Shown here: positions 36,844 through 48,900 of the stretch, piece by piece
How the letters are laid out: every line of letters begins with the position of its first letter
Position numbering within the stretch: the first letter of the stretch is position 1
Program-made: the position numbers and the translations under genes
Assembly: GCF_000203795.2 (NCBI RefSeq)
Contig: NW_006281099.1
Location: 1,228,690 to 1,292,689, forward strand
Direction of reading: 5' to 3'
DNA: 64,000 bases
Origin: Batrachochytrium dendrobatidis JAM81
Lineage: Eukaryota > Chytridiomycota > Chytridiomycetes > Rhizophydiales
Notes under the pieces: model-generated
What the model was told of the DNA's origin: nothing
What the model saw: only the letters and a program-made list of their open reading frames with translations
The model's database searches: none

Positions 36844-37225
36844 CCGCCATATTCATAAAATGATTAGTTTACTGAACAGCATTGCCTTTTGGACTCTTTA
36901 GTTGACTGGACTTTTTCTGATGATTAACGTGTACAGTTGCATTCCCAAGAATGTGATCATTGCTGGACTAGAATGCCAACGTGTCTGTGATTGGAATACA
37001 ACAGGAGTCTGATTGAGAACAGTCAAATCCAATATTTGAATCACAATGGATGAATCTGGTGATTGTACAATGTATACCAAAAAGGAACAATCTTAATTCA
37101 AACTATAGCTTGATCATGTAAACATCATAGGATGGACATTGTGCCTAAAAAGTTGTCAGTTTGTAGTAGAAAGCAACGAACATTCAACCATTTTTATTAT
37201 CAACCAAAACAAGACTGCAAGGTTT
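36844..37225. mobile_element. Decayed copy of the TIR element
   Basis: GCCATATTCATAAAATGATTAG and TTTACTGAACAGCATTG at the left match the subterminal part of the family. Further in, a GGATGAATCTGGTGATTGTA-like stretch (about 37047) also matches. The right terminal repeat is missing, so this copy is truncated. It lies within about 200 bp of the ULS1-like gene start. Confidence 0.6.
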
Positions 37226-37415
37226 GTTTTAAATCTGTGCACCATTCCTGCATGTCACTTGAGAGTATTGGTTTTGATGAGACAGTCAGATCTAGCATGA
37301 GAGATTGGAAACACTCAAATTGCAACCACTGAATTTGTTCAAATCGGACTCCATACACCACGTGATCAAACCTTGAGTTTTGGACATTTGCAAATCGATA
37401 CTTTATCACAACAGA

Positions 37416-40400
37416 ATGACACGCAAGGGCATGTCTGCCAAGGCTACTGCTGCGAATGTTACAGATGAAGCCAACCCTCCTACACAACTACGGCGTGGAA
37501 GAAGTGCTACTACTGAATCTACCTCTACAGATCCCATCAAGTTCAATCCACTTTCAACATTGGACACACAAAAACCTACAAGAAAGCTTCGCTCCACTAC
37601 TCGTCGCCAGCAGAATTCAGTCCAAGATGAACCAAAACTGGCTGATGTGCCTGTATCTCTAGGATTCATTGCCAAAAAACCTGCTTTGGCTCCAAAAAAG
37701 ATCCGGAAAAATAATGCAGTGTCTGTCTTGATGGATGCTGGATCTTCAAACAAAAAGGTGGTAAAGCCAGTCCCTTTTGTTGAAAATAATGACCCAGCTT
37801 TGATGGCTGGGCACAATGCTGATGATGTAAACATGAGCGAAACATCTGAATCAAACGACCCACTAATAGAGGTGGCTATAGATAGCGCAGCCTCAGAATG
37901 CGGTTTAGATAGAACTGAAGTGTTTAAAATAGGACATATGCTTGATAAGCCGAACACGATCGCTACCTCTGCCAATACTAATCTGTCGGGAATAGACAAA
38001 ATACTATCCAAGCATTCGCTTATAGAACAACTATCTCAGGACATTGATCAGATATTTCTTACCACTGCAGGCTCATCATTGCCATCAAATGTTGAAACAG
38101 ACAAACCCTTTAAAACTTCACAATCTCTCAATCCACTGTCAGATATTCTCCTATCCATCAAAAGATCATATTCTACAGTACCTATACATTTGAACCCAGC
38201 ACCATCTAACCTTTCAGATCTACGTGCATCAACTCTCATTGATCCTGCTACTCCACCTGTCTGGACGAGCAAGCACACAAACACTATCAAAATAGATGAC
38301 GATTGCAAGATCATTGATCTGGATATGTTTGAAGAATCGACAAGGAAAACAAACTCGCTTACAAATTCACGTATACCGGCAGTATCCGACACCGCACTTT
38401 ATAATGCCAACAAGTCACGCTCGCTTGAATTAAACCATGACAAGCCAGCTTTAACTGTAGTGGAAAATGAAACTATTGCATGTGATAGTGAAGACCCAAT
38501 GGAATATTCTCCGGTATTCCATCGAGCATCGGCAGCCAAAGCCATAATCTACGACGATAGCGAAAGTGAAAATAACCAAAGTGAAAGCGACGATGGCGAT
38601 AAAAACTTAAAACGGAATGCATCCATAAATATTGCCTCGGAAAACGAAGCTGATTGGTTGAAAAATACAATTGAATCGATTTCATTAGAAGAGGTATTGA
38701 TCAAGTCTATTGGAGATAAGATTAAAACATTGCAGGATATGTACCAAAATGAGGGTACGCCAAAAGGTATGAATGTGAAGCTATTACCACACCAAGTTTA
38801 TGGATTAGCGTGGCTGATTCATATGGAGGAAAGCAGTCTCAAAGGTGGAATTCTCGCTGATGATGTATGTACTCATGTCTGTAATATATTGTCTACTGAT
38901 TTGTAGCCTTTGCTCACGTATTCATTTTTCTGACTGCTACTTTTGTCTTATTTGACTTGTTAGATGGGAATGGGAAAGGTATCACATTTTTGAGGCACTT
39001 TATACTTTAATTCTGCTTAGCTGGCTTGCAAATGTTGACTTTGTATTCTTGATAGACAATTCAAATCTTGGCATTAATTGTGCACAACTATCGACCCCCA
39101 ACTCGTGAACGAGGTGGAACTTTAATTGTTGCCCCACTTTCGCTTATTCGTCAATGGGAACAAGAAATTACGAGCAAGTCTAATATGGGGTTAAAAGTGT
39201 ACGTGCATCACGGCCCACAGCGAACAAAGCTTAAAAATGAACTTCGGAAATACGATGTGGTGAGTCGAGATTTTTTAATTGTCGAGTAATGATACGTTTT
39301 ATGCAATTTGGTTTAAACTAATGTTACTACTATCTGTGTTGACTGGTGATCATCAAGGTAATTACTACATTTTCTGTTTTATCCAACGAGATTCGTAAAC
39401 CAGCGCAAATTTTGAATGGAGTATTTGTTTCAGCATCAAAAGGCGGGCCTCTATTTAAAATCAAGTGGAATCGTGTTGCGTTGGATGAGGAAAGATTCAA
39501 TCAAATGGACTTGTTTAAATACAACAACTCTTGTTTAACATATATTCTGGTTTAGGCACAAATGATTAAAAATAAGGATACTTGCGTAGCCTTGGCATGT
39601 TCGTCACTTGACAGTCTGACTCGTTTTTCCATTACAGGAACTCCAATTCAGAATGTAAATACTATTGTTTTTGAGTAGATACACGTTCATTTGTTAAACC
39701 TCTAGACAGACTTTGCATTTAGTTTTCTGTATATGTTTTAATATTCTGCTTACTATTTGGTATTGTGTTTAATAATACTTCATCAACAGAACGTCGATGA
39801 AGTATACAGTCAGTTTCGATTCCTCTGCATTCCACATTGGTCAAATTATGCCCATTTTTCAAACACAATCACAAAAAATATCAAACGAGACTGCCCTGAA
39901 TCCAGTCGTGTGGCTATCAATCGTTTACAGGTGATTCTTGGATCGTGCATGCTACGACGCAAGAAAACATCCAAAAACCACAATGGTGAACCAGTTTTAA
40001 AGCTGCCTCAACGCTTGATAGAGATTGAAAAGGTGACTTTGAATGAAAACGAAGCCGCGTTTTATCATGCTTTGGAAGCTTGTGCCACAAATCAGTTCAA
40101 CAAATTTGTAGCAAGTGGTGAGCATATATTTCTGTACTGTCAAACTGTTTTATTTGCAAGATGAGCGGACTCTAGTATTCAAAAGTCACTGATGCAATTT
40201 TGTCCGTGTGTAAATATTAGGTGACATTTCAAAAAATTACAGCAACATTCTATGTCTTATTTTACGACTTAGACAGGCAGTCACTCATCCTCATTTGGTA
40301 CAAGAAGCCTTTGAGGATGCTGATCGTGGTATATTCAATCTAAATTTCATGCAAAATGGAGTGAAAATGGACTTTCAAGGATTTAATTACAAGACAACCA

Positions 40401-42048
40401 ATGTGTTGACTGACATTTCAAACACTGTTCAAAAATCGCAAATGTTACTTACATCTGCAAAACCAGCACTGTCAATGGCTGCTCTTCGATCCAAAGATAA
40501 AGGGGAATATACATCAAAACTGCGACTTGATAACGAGCTTGGCGACTCGGATGATGAAGATGACCAAACCAGTGATTCAAAGTTACCCTTTAAGCCTGAT
40601 ATATTTGATCGTGTCATGACGCAAGCTAGAGCTGATTTGTCGCATTTTATTAGTGACGAGTGTCCTATATGTATGGATGTTATGAACAATGCTCTAGTTA
40701 CATCTTGTGGACATCGATTTTGCAAAGAGTGCATCTCTGAACTCATACTATCAAATGCATCTGATGTGGAAAATGACACTTTTAAAAAGCCGTGTCCGGT
40801 TTGTTGCGCTGATATCAAGAGCACTTTGCCAGCCTCAGTATTCGTTACCAAGATCATGAGTGAAAATAATGTGAATCGAAAGCATGTTTCTGTGTGTGAT
40901 CGAGCATCAGGAGCTACTGTACCGGATGAAAGCAAAACTGCAGGACAAACTGGTGTATTTTTCAGACCAAGCAATATCCACAATATTCTTCTTGGACTTC
41001 ATCCCGATGGGTGTGTAGTTTAGATTTATCAAGCATACCATATAGTTGTTTTTATTTATTACTAATTTGTATGGGTGTTTACTATGTTTAATTCAGTGAC
41101 TGGACTTCTTGGATCTCATCGACAAAATTGGATGCATTGATCCGCATTTTGGAAAGAACACATGATGAAAACCCAACCAACAAAACCATCATGTAAGTGT
41201 ATATTAAAGATTGAACCAAATTTTTGATTGAATGCCTATACGCTAGTTAATATTGTCTTCTACCTTGTCTACGTGCAGTTTTTCACAGGTTTGTCGAGCC
41301 TCTACTATTTGCTGATGTGTTTACATTTCATTACTTTGTGTCTTATTCCCATCACTTTGATAAACTAGTGGATCACGAATTTGGATTTAATTCAGACTGC
41401 TCTGACTAAAAAAGGAATTCGCTGGACAAGAGTAAGTTATTAGCGATCATTGTTGAAATTTAGATTTTTGTATTTTTGCTCATTGTGCAATTATCTAGTA
41501 TGATGGTGGTATGAGTTTGGCTCAACGAGATACGGCCATCAAGACATTTTTTCAAGACCCATACATATCGGTAATGCTTGTGAGTCTAAAATGTGGTGGT
41601 GTTGGACTCAATCTTAGCATTGCTTGCCGGGTGATTATTTGTGATTTATGGTGGAACCCAGCTGTGGAAGATCAAGCCATTGATCGTGTGCATCGTATTG
41701 GACAGCGTGTTGATGTACGTGTATCTTACCTGGTTGCCAAAGACACAATTGAAGAGCGGATTTTAATCATGCAAGAAAGCAAGGTGTGTTGATTGTTTTT
41801 TGAATTCAAATTTGACTTTTATGATTGGGATATTTGAATTGACAGTTTGTTTGTCTTATAACTGTAATAAGCGGCAAATTGCCGCAGGCGCATTAGGTGA
41901 AGGAGAGTTTAAACTGGGTCGACTGAGTGTAGAGGATTTGCTTTTTTTATTCAAGCAGACATCCAATCATAATCCCAGCAACACATCTGACAATATGGAT
42001 GTACAAGATGATAATAACGATGATTTTGACCAAAGTATTATTATCTAG
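37416..42048 (+). CDS. ULS1/RIS1-like SNF2-family ATPase with RING finger
   Basis: Twelve exons: 37416-38864, 38964-38978, 39056-39259, 39358-39489, 39556-39654, 39790-40117, 40221-41010, 41097-41192, 41279-41288, 41369-41431, 41499-41783 and 41872-42048, giving 1215 aa. A disordered N-terminus of about 450 residues holds a possible SUMO-interacting patch (KIIDLDMF). The SNF2 N-lobe starts at LLPHQVYGLAWL; its P-loop MGMGK is encoded alone by the 15-nt exon 2, and motif II is LDE-AQMIKNKD. A C3HC4 RING (CPICMD, CGHRFCKEC, CPVC) sits between the helicase lobes. The C-lobe has GGVGLNLS, DLWWNPAVEDQAIDR and HRIGQ. This layout matches Uls1/Rad5/HLTF proteins, SUMO- or ubiquitin-linked chromatin remodellers; absence of a HIRAN domain favours ULS1. 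The intron at 39490-39555 starts with GA instead of GT. Confidence 0.85.
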
Positions 42049-42109
42049 CTTTTTCAATCAAATAAAATGAATTGTTTGACATAGCAGTGATTTTTCCCTG
42101 GTGATTGGT

Positions 42110-42478
42110 ATGTATAATTGCATTTTTGAAATGCGAATCTTGTTTTTATGGACTGAAGCGCAAACACAATGTCATTTCAGGATACAACAAATATGTGTTG
42201 CATTGAGAACAATCAGCAAACGTGTGAATTGTAGACGAGTCTGGAGTCAAACTTGGTGATCATACAATATATGATTATCAAAAGTGGAAGAGATTCAAGA
42301 GAGGATTTCAGTCCGACCTATAGCCTAATTCTGCATACATCATATGACGAATGTTGTGTTTGAATCGAGAAAGTGTAGTAAATACCAATATTCAACAATT
42401 GTTTATTACAAAGCAGAATATAAGCAGCGACTGCAAGACAAATACAAAAGCGTTGCACTGAGTGAACATGGCTGTGAA
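42110..42478. mobile_element. Decayed copy of the TIR element
   Basis: Family-like internal sequence is seen from about 42180 (ACAACAAATATGTG, TGGTGATCATACAATATATG). The right end is worn (GCACTGAGTGAACATGGCTGTG, about 42456-42477) and the left terminal repeat is missing. It lies between the ULS1-like and acetyl-CoA synthetase genes. Confidence 0.55.
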
Positions 42479-42644
42479 CATTGGATTCAGATGATCAAAT
42501 CTGACTGTTGCTAACAGTTAGACGGGCTTCGCGATTCAAGCCAGTGTGTTCACATGACGTAGTGCTCAATTTTCGCCCATCAAATTGCTTTAAAAGCTGA
42601 TTATTCAGCCATTCGAGTTGACTATCGAGCTGCTACCATCGAAA

Positions 42645-45563
42645 ATGACTCAGCCTTGCTACACTGTGGAAATGGATTGTACTGGTGATCCAAGTAGTTT
42701 GATTGGACCTTCCCATCTGTCCAAGATCATTCCGCCTCCTGTTTATCCTACTCACAAACCTCATCTGGCCTCGTTTGAAGATTACAAGACAATGCATACT
42801 GAAAGCATCTCAAATCCAGAAGCGTTCTTTGGAAAGGTGTGTTGACAGAAACCCACTTGTTGCATCTGAGAGCTGTTGTGGCTTGAATTTGAGCATCATT
42901 TCCCATCTGTAATACCAAAGCGGTGTAGATCGTCCCTTTTAATACTCAAGGCTGTATTCAAATCTACATTTTAATTGGCCTTGCTCTGACTACTGGTGAT
43001 CAATATCTACTAATAATATTTACTATCAAAATGTATAATTTGACCAAATATTCGGGCATTAAACCACTTTAGCTTGCCAACGAACTGCTCACATTTTCAC
43101 ACCCATTCTCGAGTGTCAAGAGCGGGTGTGTGGGTGCAACTCTACTGTTTCGGAGTTATCATGTGTTGATTTATTTCTTGAGTCTAAGTCTTTATTTTCC
43201 ATCGATATCTACTAAATAGTGGTTTTAAACACGGAGATATCGCTTGGTTCCAAGACGGAGAGCTTAATGTTTCGTATAATTGTGTGGATCGCCATGCTCT
43301 TGCTAATCCAGACAAAATTGCTATTATTTGGGAAGCCGATGAGCCAGGTGAAGGTGAAAGCTGGACCTACCTCCGTTTACAGCAGGAAGTATGTCGCTTT
43401 GCAAACTTGCTGATCAAGTACGGTGCTCGAAAGGGTGATGTTGTCGCTATTTACATGCCCATGTTGCCTGAAACTGCAGTTGCTATGCTGGCATGTGCTC
43501 GACTTGGTGTGTTATCCAGTGTTATCTTTGCTGGCTTCAGTGCTGAAGCTCTCCGAGATCGTATCATAGATGCCAACTGCAAAATCCTCATCACAACCGA
43601 CCAGGGCAAGCGTTGCGGAAAGGTTATTCATCTTAAAAAGATTGCCGATCAGGCTGTCAGTGGATGTCCTTGCATCAACAATGTTATCGTGTTTCAACGC
43701 ACTGGCGATATCGAAGTTCCCTTTTCCTCGCCGCGCGATGTGTGGTGGCATGAAGAAATGGTACGGCGTATTTTAAGGCTATAATTAAATCATGCCATCT
43801 GCATATGTATTAAACAAGAATTTATAGAGTATCTGCTAACACGATTTTGGATTGACTAGCGCTATCAACGCCCATACTGTCCTGCTCCCCCAATGAGCAG
43901 CGAAGATCCTCTTTTTATACTATACACTTCAGGATCTACCGGAAAGCCAAAAGGAGTTGTTCATACTCAAGCTGGCTATTTGCTTGGTGCAGCTGCTACT
44001 TGTAAATATGTGTTTGACGTTCATCCCAATGATATAATTGGCTGCATGGCTGACGTTGGGTAGGAACAGTACTTGGTGCATGTATCAAGTAAATTATTTT
44101 TGTATTAATATATTTCATCGCGAAATAGTTGGATTACTGGACATACATATATTGTTTATGGTCCTCTCTGCCTTGGTGTGACCACAGTCATATTTGAAAG
44201 CACTCCTGTTTACCCTAACCCCGGGCGTTACTGGTAGGTATTTGAACATGTTCACAGATGAATATTCGCCAGTCATTAAAATGATTGCACATGGTTTGAT
44301 AATGCATATAGGGACCTGGTAGACAAACATCAAGTCACTCAGTTTTACACTGCACCCACTGCTATTCGTGCATTACGTAGTCTCGGTGACGAACCCGTCA
44401 AAGCATACAAACTTGACTCGCTTCGTGTGCTTGGATCTGTCGGTGAGCCAATTAATCCAGAAGCATGGTTGTGGTATTATGAGGTTGTTGGACGCAAAAA
44501 GTGCATGGTTGTTGATACATACTGGCAGACTGAGACCGGATCTCATCTAGTCACTCCTATTACGGGCGTGACCCCAACCAAGCCTGGAGCAGCTACTTTT
44601 CCCTTTTTTGGAATTGACACTGCTATTCTTGATCCGACTACTGGAAAAGAATTGGAAGGAAATGGTGTTACTGGCGTGCTTGCCATTCGCAACTCCTTTC
44701 CATCCATTGCACGCACTATATACAATGATCATCAGCGCTTTGTAGACACTTATTTCAAGCCATATCCTGGATTTTATTTTACTGGAGATGGTGCAACTCG
44801 CGATGAAGATGGATTTATTTGGATCAACGGTCGTCTCGAGTAAGTTGGTCAACTTTTGTTAAATCACCATGAAAAACGGTTTGTTGAAACGTGTTACTTT
44901 AGTAACTAACACTACATTTTGATTTTTAGTGGTATCTATTGCTTTTAAATTATTGAAATATGCTGAATTTGGGAACCTTGTACTCATCATTTTGGTTTTG
45001 TGAATACTACTACATGCATATTGGGATGAATTTCAATTATTTTCAGATGTGATCAATGTTTCCGGCCATCGTTTAAGCACTGCTGAAATTGAAGCTGCGT
45101 TGATTCTCCACCCTGCCTGCTCTGAAGCCGCTGTTATTGGTATTCCTCACGATATTTTCGGGTACGACCATCTGCCCTTTGATTCGAGTACAACTTTGAA
45201 TTTGTATACCAAACTAACCACTCTAATCAATACAATCAATACAATCTGATCACTACCAGTCAAGCCATTGTGTGCTTCTGTACTCTCAAATCTCATGGAG
45301 ACATTGCAGCACTTGAACAGGCGTTTATTACCCAGGTTCGAACACATATCGGCCCCTTTGCCACACCTCAGCGGGTTGTAATTGTTGCTGATCTACCAAA
45401 AACGCGATCTGGAAAAATCATGCGACGTATTTTGCGCAAAGTGGCAACAAAAGAAGTCAGTAGAGAGGATGCAGATAATGATGAAGTGATTCATGCCAAA
45501 CTGGGTGATTTGAGCACTCTAGCCGATCCTTCGATTGTCAAGCATTTGATAGCAAAGTTTTAA
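42645..45563 (+). CDS. ACS: Acetyl-CoA synthetase (AMP-forming)
   Basis: Makes acetyl-CoA from acetate, ATP and CoA through an acetyl-AMP intermediate. Exons: 42645-42836, 43073-43125, 43220-43760, 43860-44059, 44129-44233, 44312-44839, 44930-44931, 45047-45161 and 45260-45563. The product is 679 aa, the usual family length. Motifs in order are [20 protein letters not shown], the phosphate-binding loop [45 protein letters not shown], then [13 protein letters not shown] and [11 protein letters not shown] with the catalytic and acetylatable lysine. The GRLDDV segment can only be read in frame through a 2-nt exon (TG at 44930-44931). The first ATG in frame is used. No obvious organelle signal was seen. 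Confidence 0.93.
44930..44931 (+). other. Two-nucleotide micro-exon (TG) in acetyl-CoA synthetase
   Basis: The upstream exon ends CTC-GA at a GTAAGT donor (44840) and the downstream exon begins AT-GTG-ATC after TTTTCAG (45046). Direct joining shifts the frame and hits a stop. TG between GATTTTTAG and GTATCT gives GAT-GAT and restores the family-invariant double aspartate. A branch-point-like TAACTAAC lies about 25 nt before the acceptor. The flanking introns are 90 and 115 nt. Confidence 0.75.
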
Positions 45564-45972
45564 AAGTATCAACATTTTTTGATGCACCGAGTTTAAACTC
45601 CTCATTTGAAGTTACTTGCAATACGTTTTGTTTTTACAACATGGAATTGAGAATAAAGCAAACATATATTTTCAACTTATATCCATTGCATTTGAATGGC
45701 GGGTTCATACCGGTTTATTAAAATCGTGTATTTTTAATATTTAGCATAGCCTAAGGGAAAGGATAAAGTGGCATGAGCCCAAGTATTTCTCAGTGCATTG
45801 ACAGAGAAACGTAAACTCTAGCATCCAAACTGTATCTGCATGTGTATCAAAACTCAAAATATGTAACGGAAAAAGTGGAAACAATAGCAGCATGTCTATA
45901 TGGAGCAAGTATGCTGTATACCTACACCTCGAATCAATAAAAAGATAAAACGATAGTCAAAACAATCTACGT
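45564..45972. other. Convergent intergenic region, no gene seen
   Basis: About 409 bp between the 3' ends of acetyl-CoA synthetase and the minus-strand zinc-knuckle gene. It should hold both 3' UTRs (AATAAA-like signals on both strands). Nothing else was recognised. Confidence 0.5.
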
Positions 45973-48900
45973 TTATCCTGAGCGTTGGCCCATGAATGAA
46001 TCAATGGTTTGCGCAAATACATGTGATCCTTCATCAAATAATTCAGCAAATTCTGGGCGATAGAAGATCGCCGGATCTACTGAAGGATGTTCCATCAAGA
46101 ATTGTTCTTGCGAAACAAATCCAAGACGACCTGGCACAGAAAGCAAGCGAATATGATCATTACGTGTCCATCCCCATACAATGGATGGAGATGGCAGATT
46201 CATTGAACGCGCATCTTGCATGATTTGATTGATACCTCGATGCATGAGATCAACGTATTGATCGAGACTTTTAAGAAACACACTGCGAGGAGCCATTTGA
46301 GTGATAAATACTGTGTTGCGTGACATATCCCAGTCCATCATAGAGAAAGCAATATAACTGCGATTGGACTCGATTGGATCATCTTGTTGTTGAGGTGTTT
46401 CGTGAAATAAGGGATGTGTAAGTGATGATGCGCAAGGCAATGGCATGGCAGAGTTTTGTGGCATGTGTTGATTTTGACCCGCACCGAGTGTATTGCAAAG
46501 AAAGTCAAATCGCATAGCATCCATGCCAGCAGAAAACGATTTCTGACTTGTAGGCGAGACGGACGGATGACGAGCTCCTTTGGCTTCATCACCAAGATGC
46601 AACATATTCGATGCCGGAGCAGCTTGCTCGACATTGATATGACTTAACCAAGACACAGTATCCTTGATGGAAAATTTACCTTTTCCCTTGTTGCGATGAC
46701 GCTTATCCATCCATGCAACAGTCAAATAGCGATTCACACTAGGTGCGGGAGGTGAATTGAGCAGATTCATTACCGAGGTACGCCAAATCTTTTCAATGTC
46801 GTCCAGAACAGATTTGTATGTTCCAAACTTGGACAGCTTAATCATTGTGGGCACAGCATAGAGTGAAAGCATGCAGTCGTAAAACACATCTTGAATACCG
46901 TTCATAGTATCTGGTAAAAGCTCATTTCCAGTAACAAGTACCTGGTAGTGAATCTGTGCGTTACCAACACGGACATGTGGGAGTGAGCACGTACGTCTGG
47001 CAGCTTCAAACAATTCTTTGGGTCGCCATTTACCAGTACGCTGCTTGCCACCACCACCACATTCAGAGCAAAACATATACGTATCAAAACATGGTTTACA
47101 AACATACTCGGGCTTGGGAATGCCAACAAGGGGATTAGGTGTTTTGTGCACAACTCCGACAATATCCTTGCATACTTCGCAGCAAACGGTTGGAGCCATA
47201 GAACGACTACGTTTTCGACCCGATGTTGGAGAAATCTTTTGATCCGCAGAAGATAAAGAGGTCGCTACAAGAGGTGTATCGATCGTGTCGTTAACCATCA
47301 TATCAAATGGAAACATAGCGTTCATCTCGCACAAAGTACCGCCAGGCTGACTCTCACATGCCTTGCAAGTCAAGTAGCTCAACAAAAGAACTTGGTCTTC
47401 AGGAATGGAAGTACGAACACTGACTTGGCCCAGCTCGGAACGGCAGTTGATACAAAAGAAAGCACGCTCAACCATTTTACGACGGTTGGCTGGCATAGTA
47501 GAATTGAAAGGCGTACTGTTGGAAACAACTGGTAAATCACCCATGGCACTATCACTCATTGCCCATGGAGACTGGAGAGAAGGTGAGATCAATGACGAAT
47601 CAAATTGTGATAGCTCGAGAGATTTGCACATCACATTTAGATTGGGTCGAACACGTTCGCTCGAGCCGGATGTTAACCTTTCAGTTCTTTTATGTTTTGG
47701 AATGGGCACAGGAAGAGATTTTGGAGGAAAAGCATCCATTTGCTGTTGGCGACCAAGTCGATTAGATTTGGACTGCACGCTACGACGTCGTTGAGTGGTG
47801 CGTTTGGTATTGGAAGATTTGGAAGCCGAGTCTAAATTATCGAGTGTTCCGTTAGAAAAAGATCCAGTCACGTCATTCACAAACTTGACCGAGTACTCGG
47901 GCATAATAAACTGTGACATGTACGACTGTTGCATAGCCATTGATGGCATAGAGTTTACAGATGCCAAAGTGGTTGTTCCCAATGCAGGACTACATTGTAG
48001 TGCACTGTTAAAATGTTGCATCTGAGGCGAGCATAGCGGATGTTCGTAAAACGGATTATTGGGAAAGTTGACTGGACCTGAAGACGTGTTCAATGACAAT
48101 GGCATGTTATACCGAGGTAGCGAATCCTGTAAGCATTCTTGCTGGAGTCGAGCTTGCAGATTTTGTTGGTATTGATGGATGTTTCCCAGCGACTGCAGCG
48201 GAGAGCTCTGCTCAAAGAGATCGTCGTTGGGATTGTAAAACTGAAACATGTTTCCTTGGTGTGGAGTTGACGGAGATAGAAGCATGCCAACTTGAGGGGT
48301 AGTTTGGACAGTGGAGCAACTTCTCATGGGTGACAGAGGGCCACGATTAGAAAAATTTGGAGTTGTATTAGTTATGCAAAACATACGCTGACCAGGCGTG
48401 GTGGACCCCGTAGGCATTGATTGAGATTGACGAATCGGAGTAGCGGATAGTTGATTGGTCATCATATCCGAGGCATTGATCGACATGCCTATGCCAGTCT
48501 GAACCAGCTCACCAATTGTTGCCGATAGCGAGTTGTCGTGTATCGATTGGGCCACGGGTGAGCTGGATAGCATATCGTCGGAAAACTCGAGAGTTGTTCC
48601 TGCAAGACTGTTATCGCCTGCTTCACCAAGACGCTCCATAAAGGACTTGCTAAATCCAGTTGTACCAAGAAGTGGTGGAATATCTAGTATGGATGTAGGA
48701 GAAATAGAAGTAGCTGCATGCGAGTCGATTGGGTAGCCCAATGTGTATGGCCATTGACTACCAGAATGGGCTGTTGACAAGGATCCCAATGCTGAATTTT
48801 GAAAAGTTTCTTTAACTGGAGTAGGGATACTGCCAGTGTTGGTGTCCCGTTTTTCGATGGTCAATCCATCGAATCCAGCTCGACATACATCACTGTTTCG

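Noticed and set aside
47405..48302. Several plus-strand frames of 66-129 codons
   Set aside because: Shadows of the long minus-strand coding exon of the zinc-knuckle gene; no family features.
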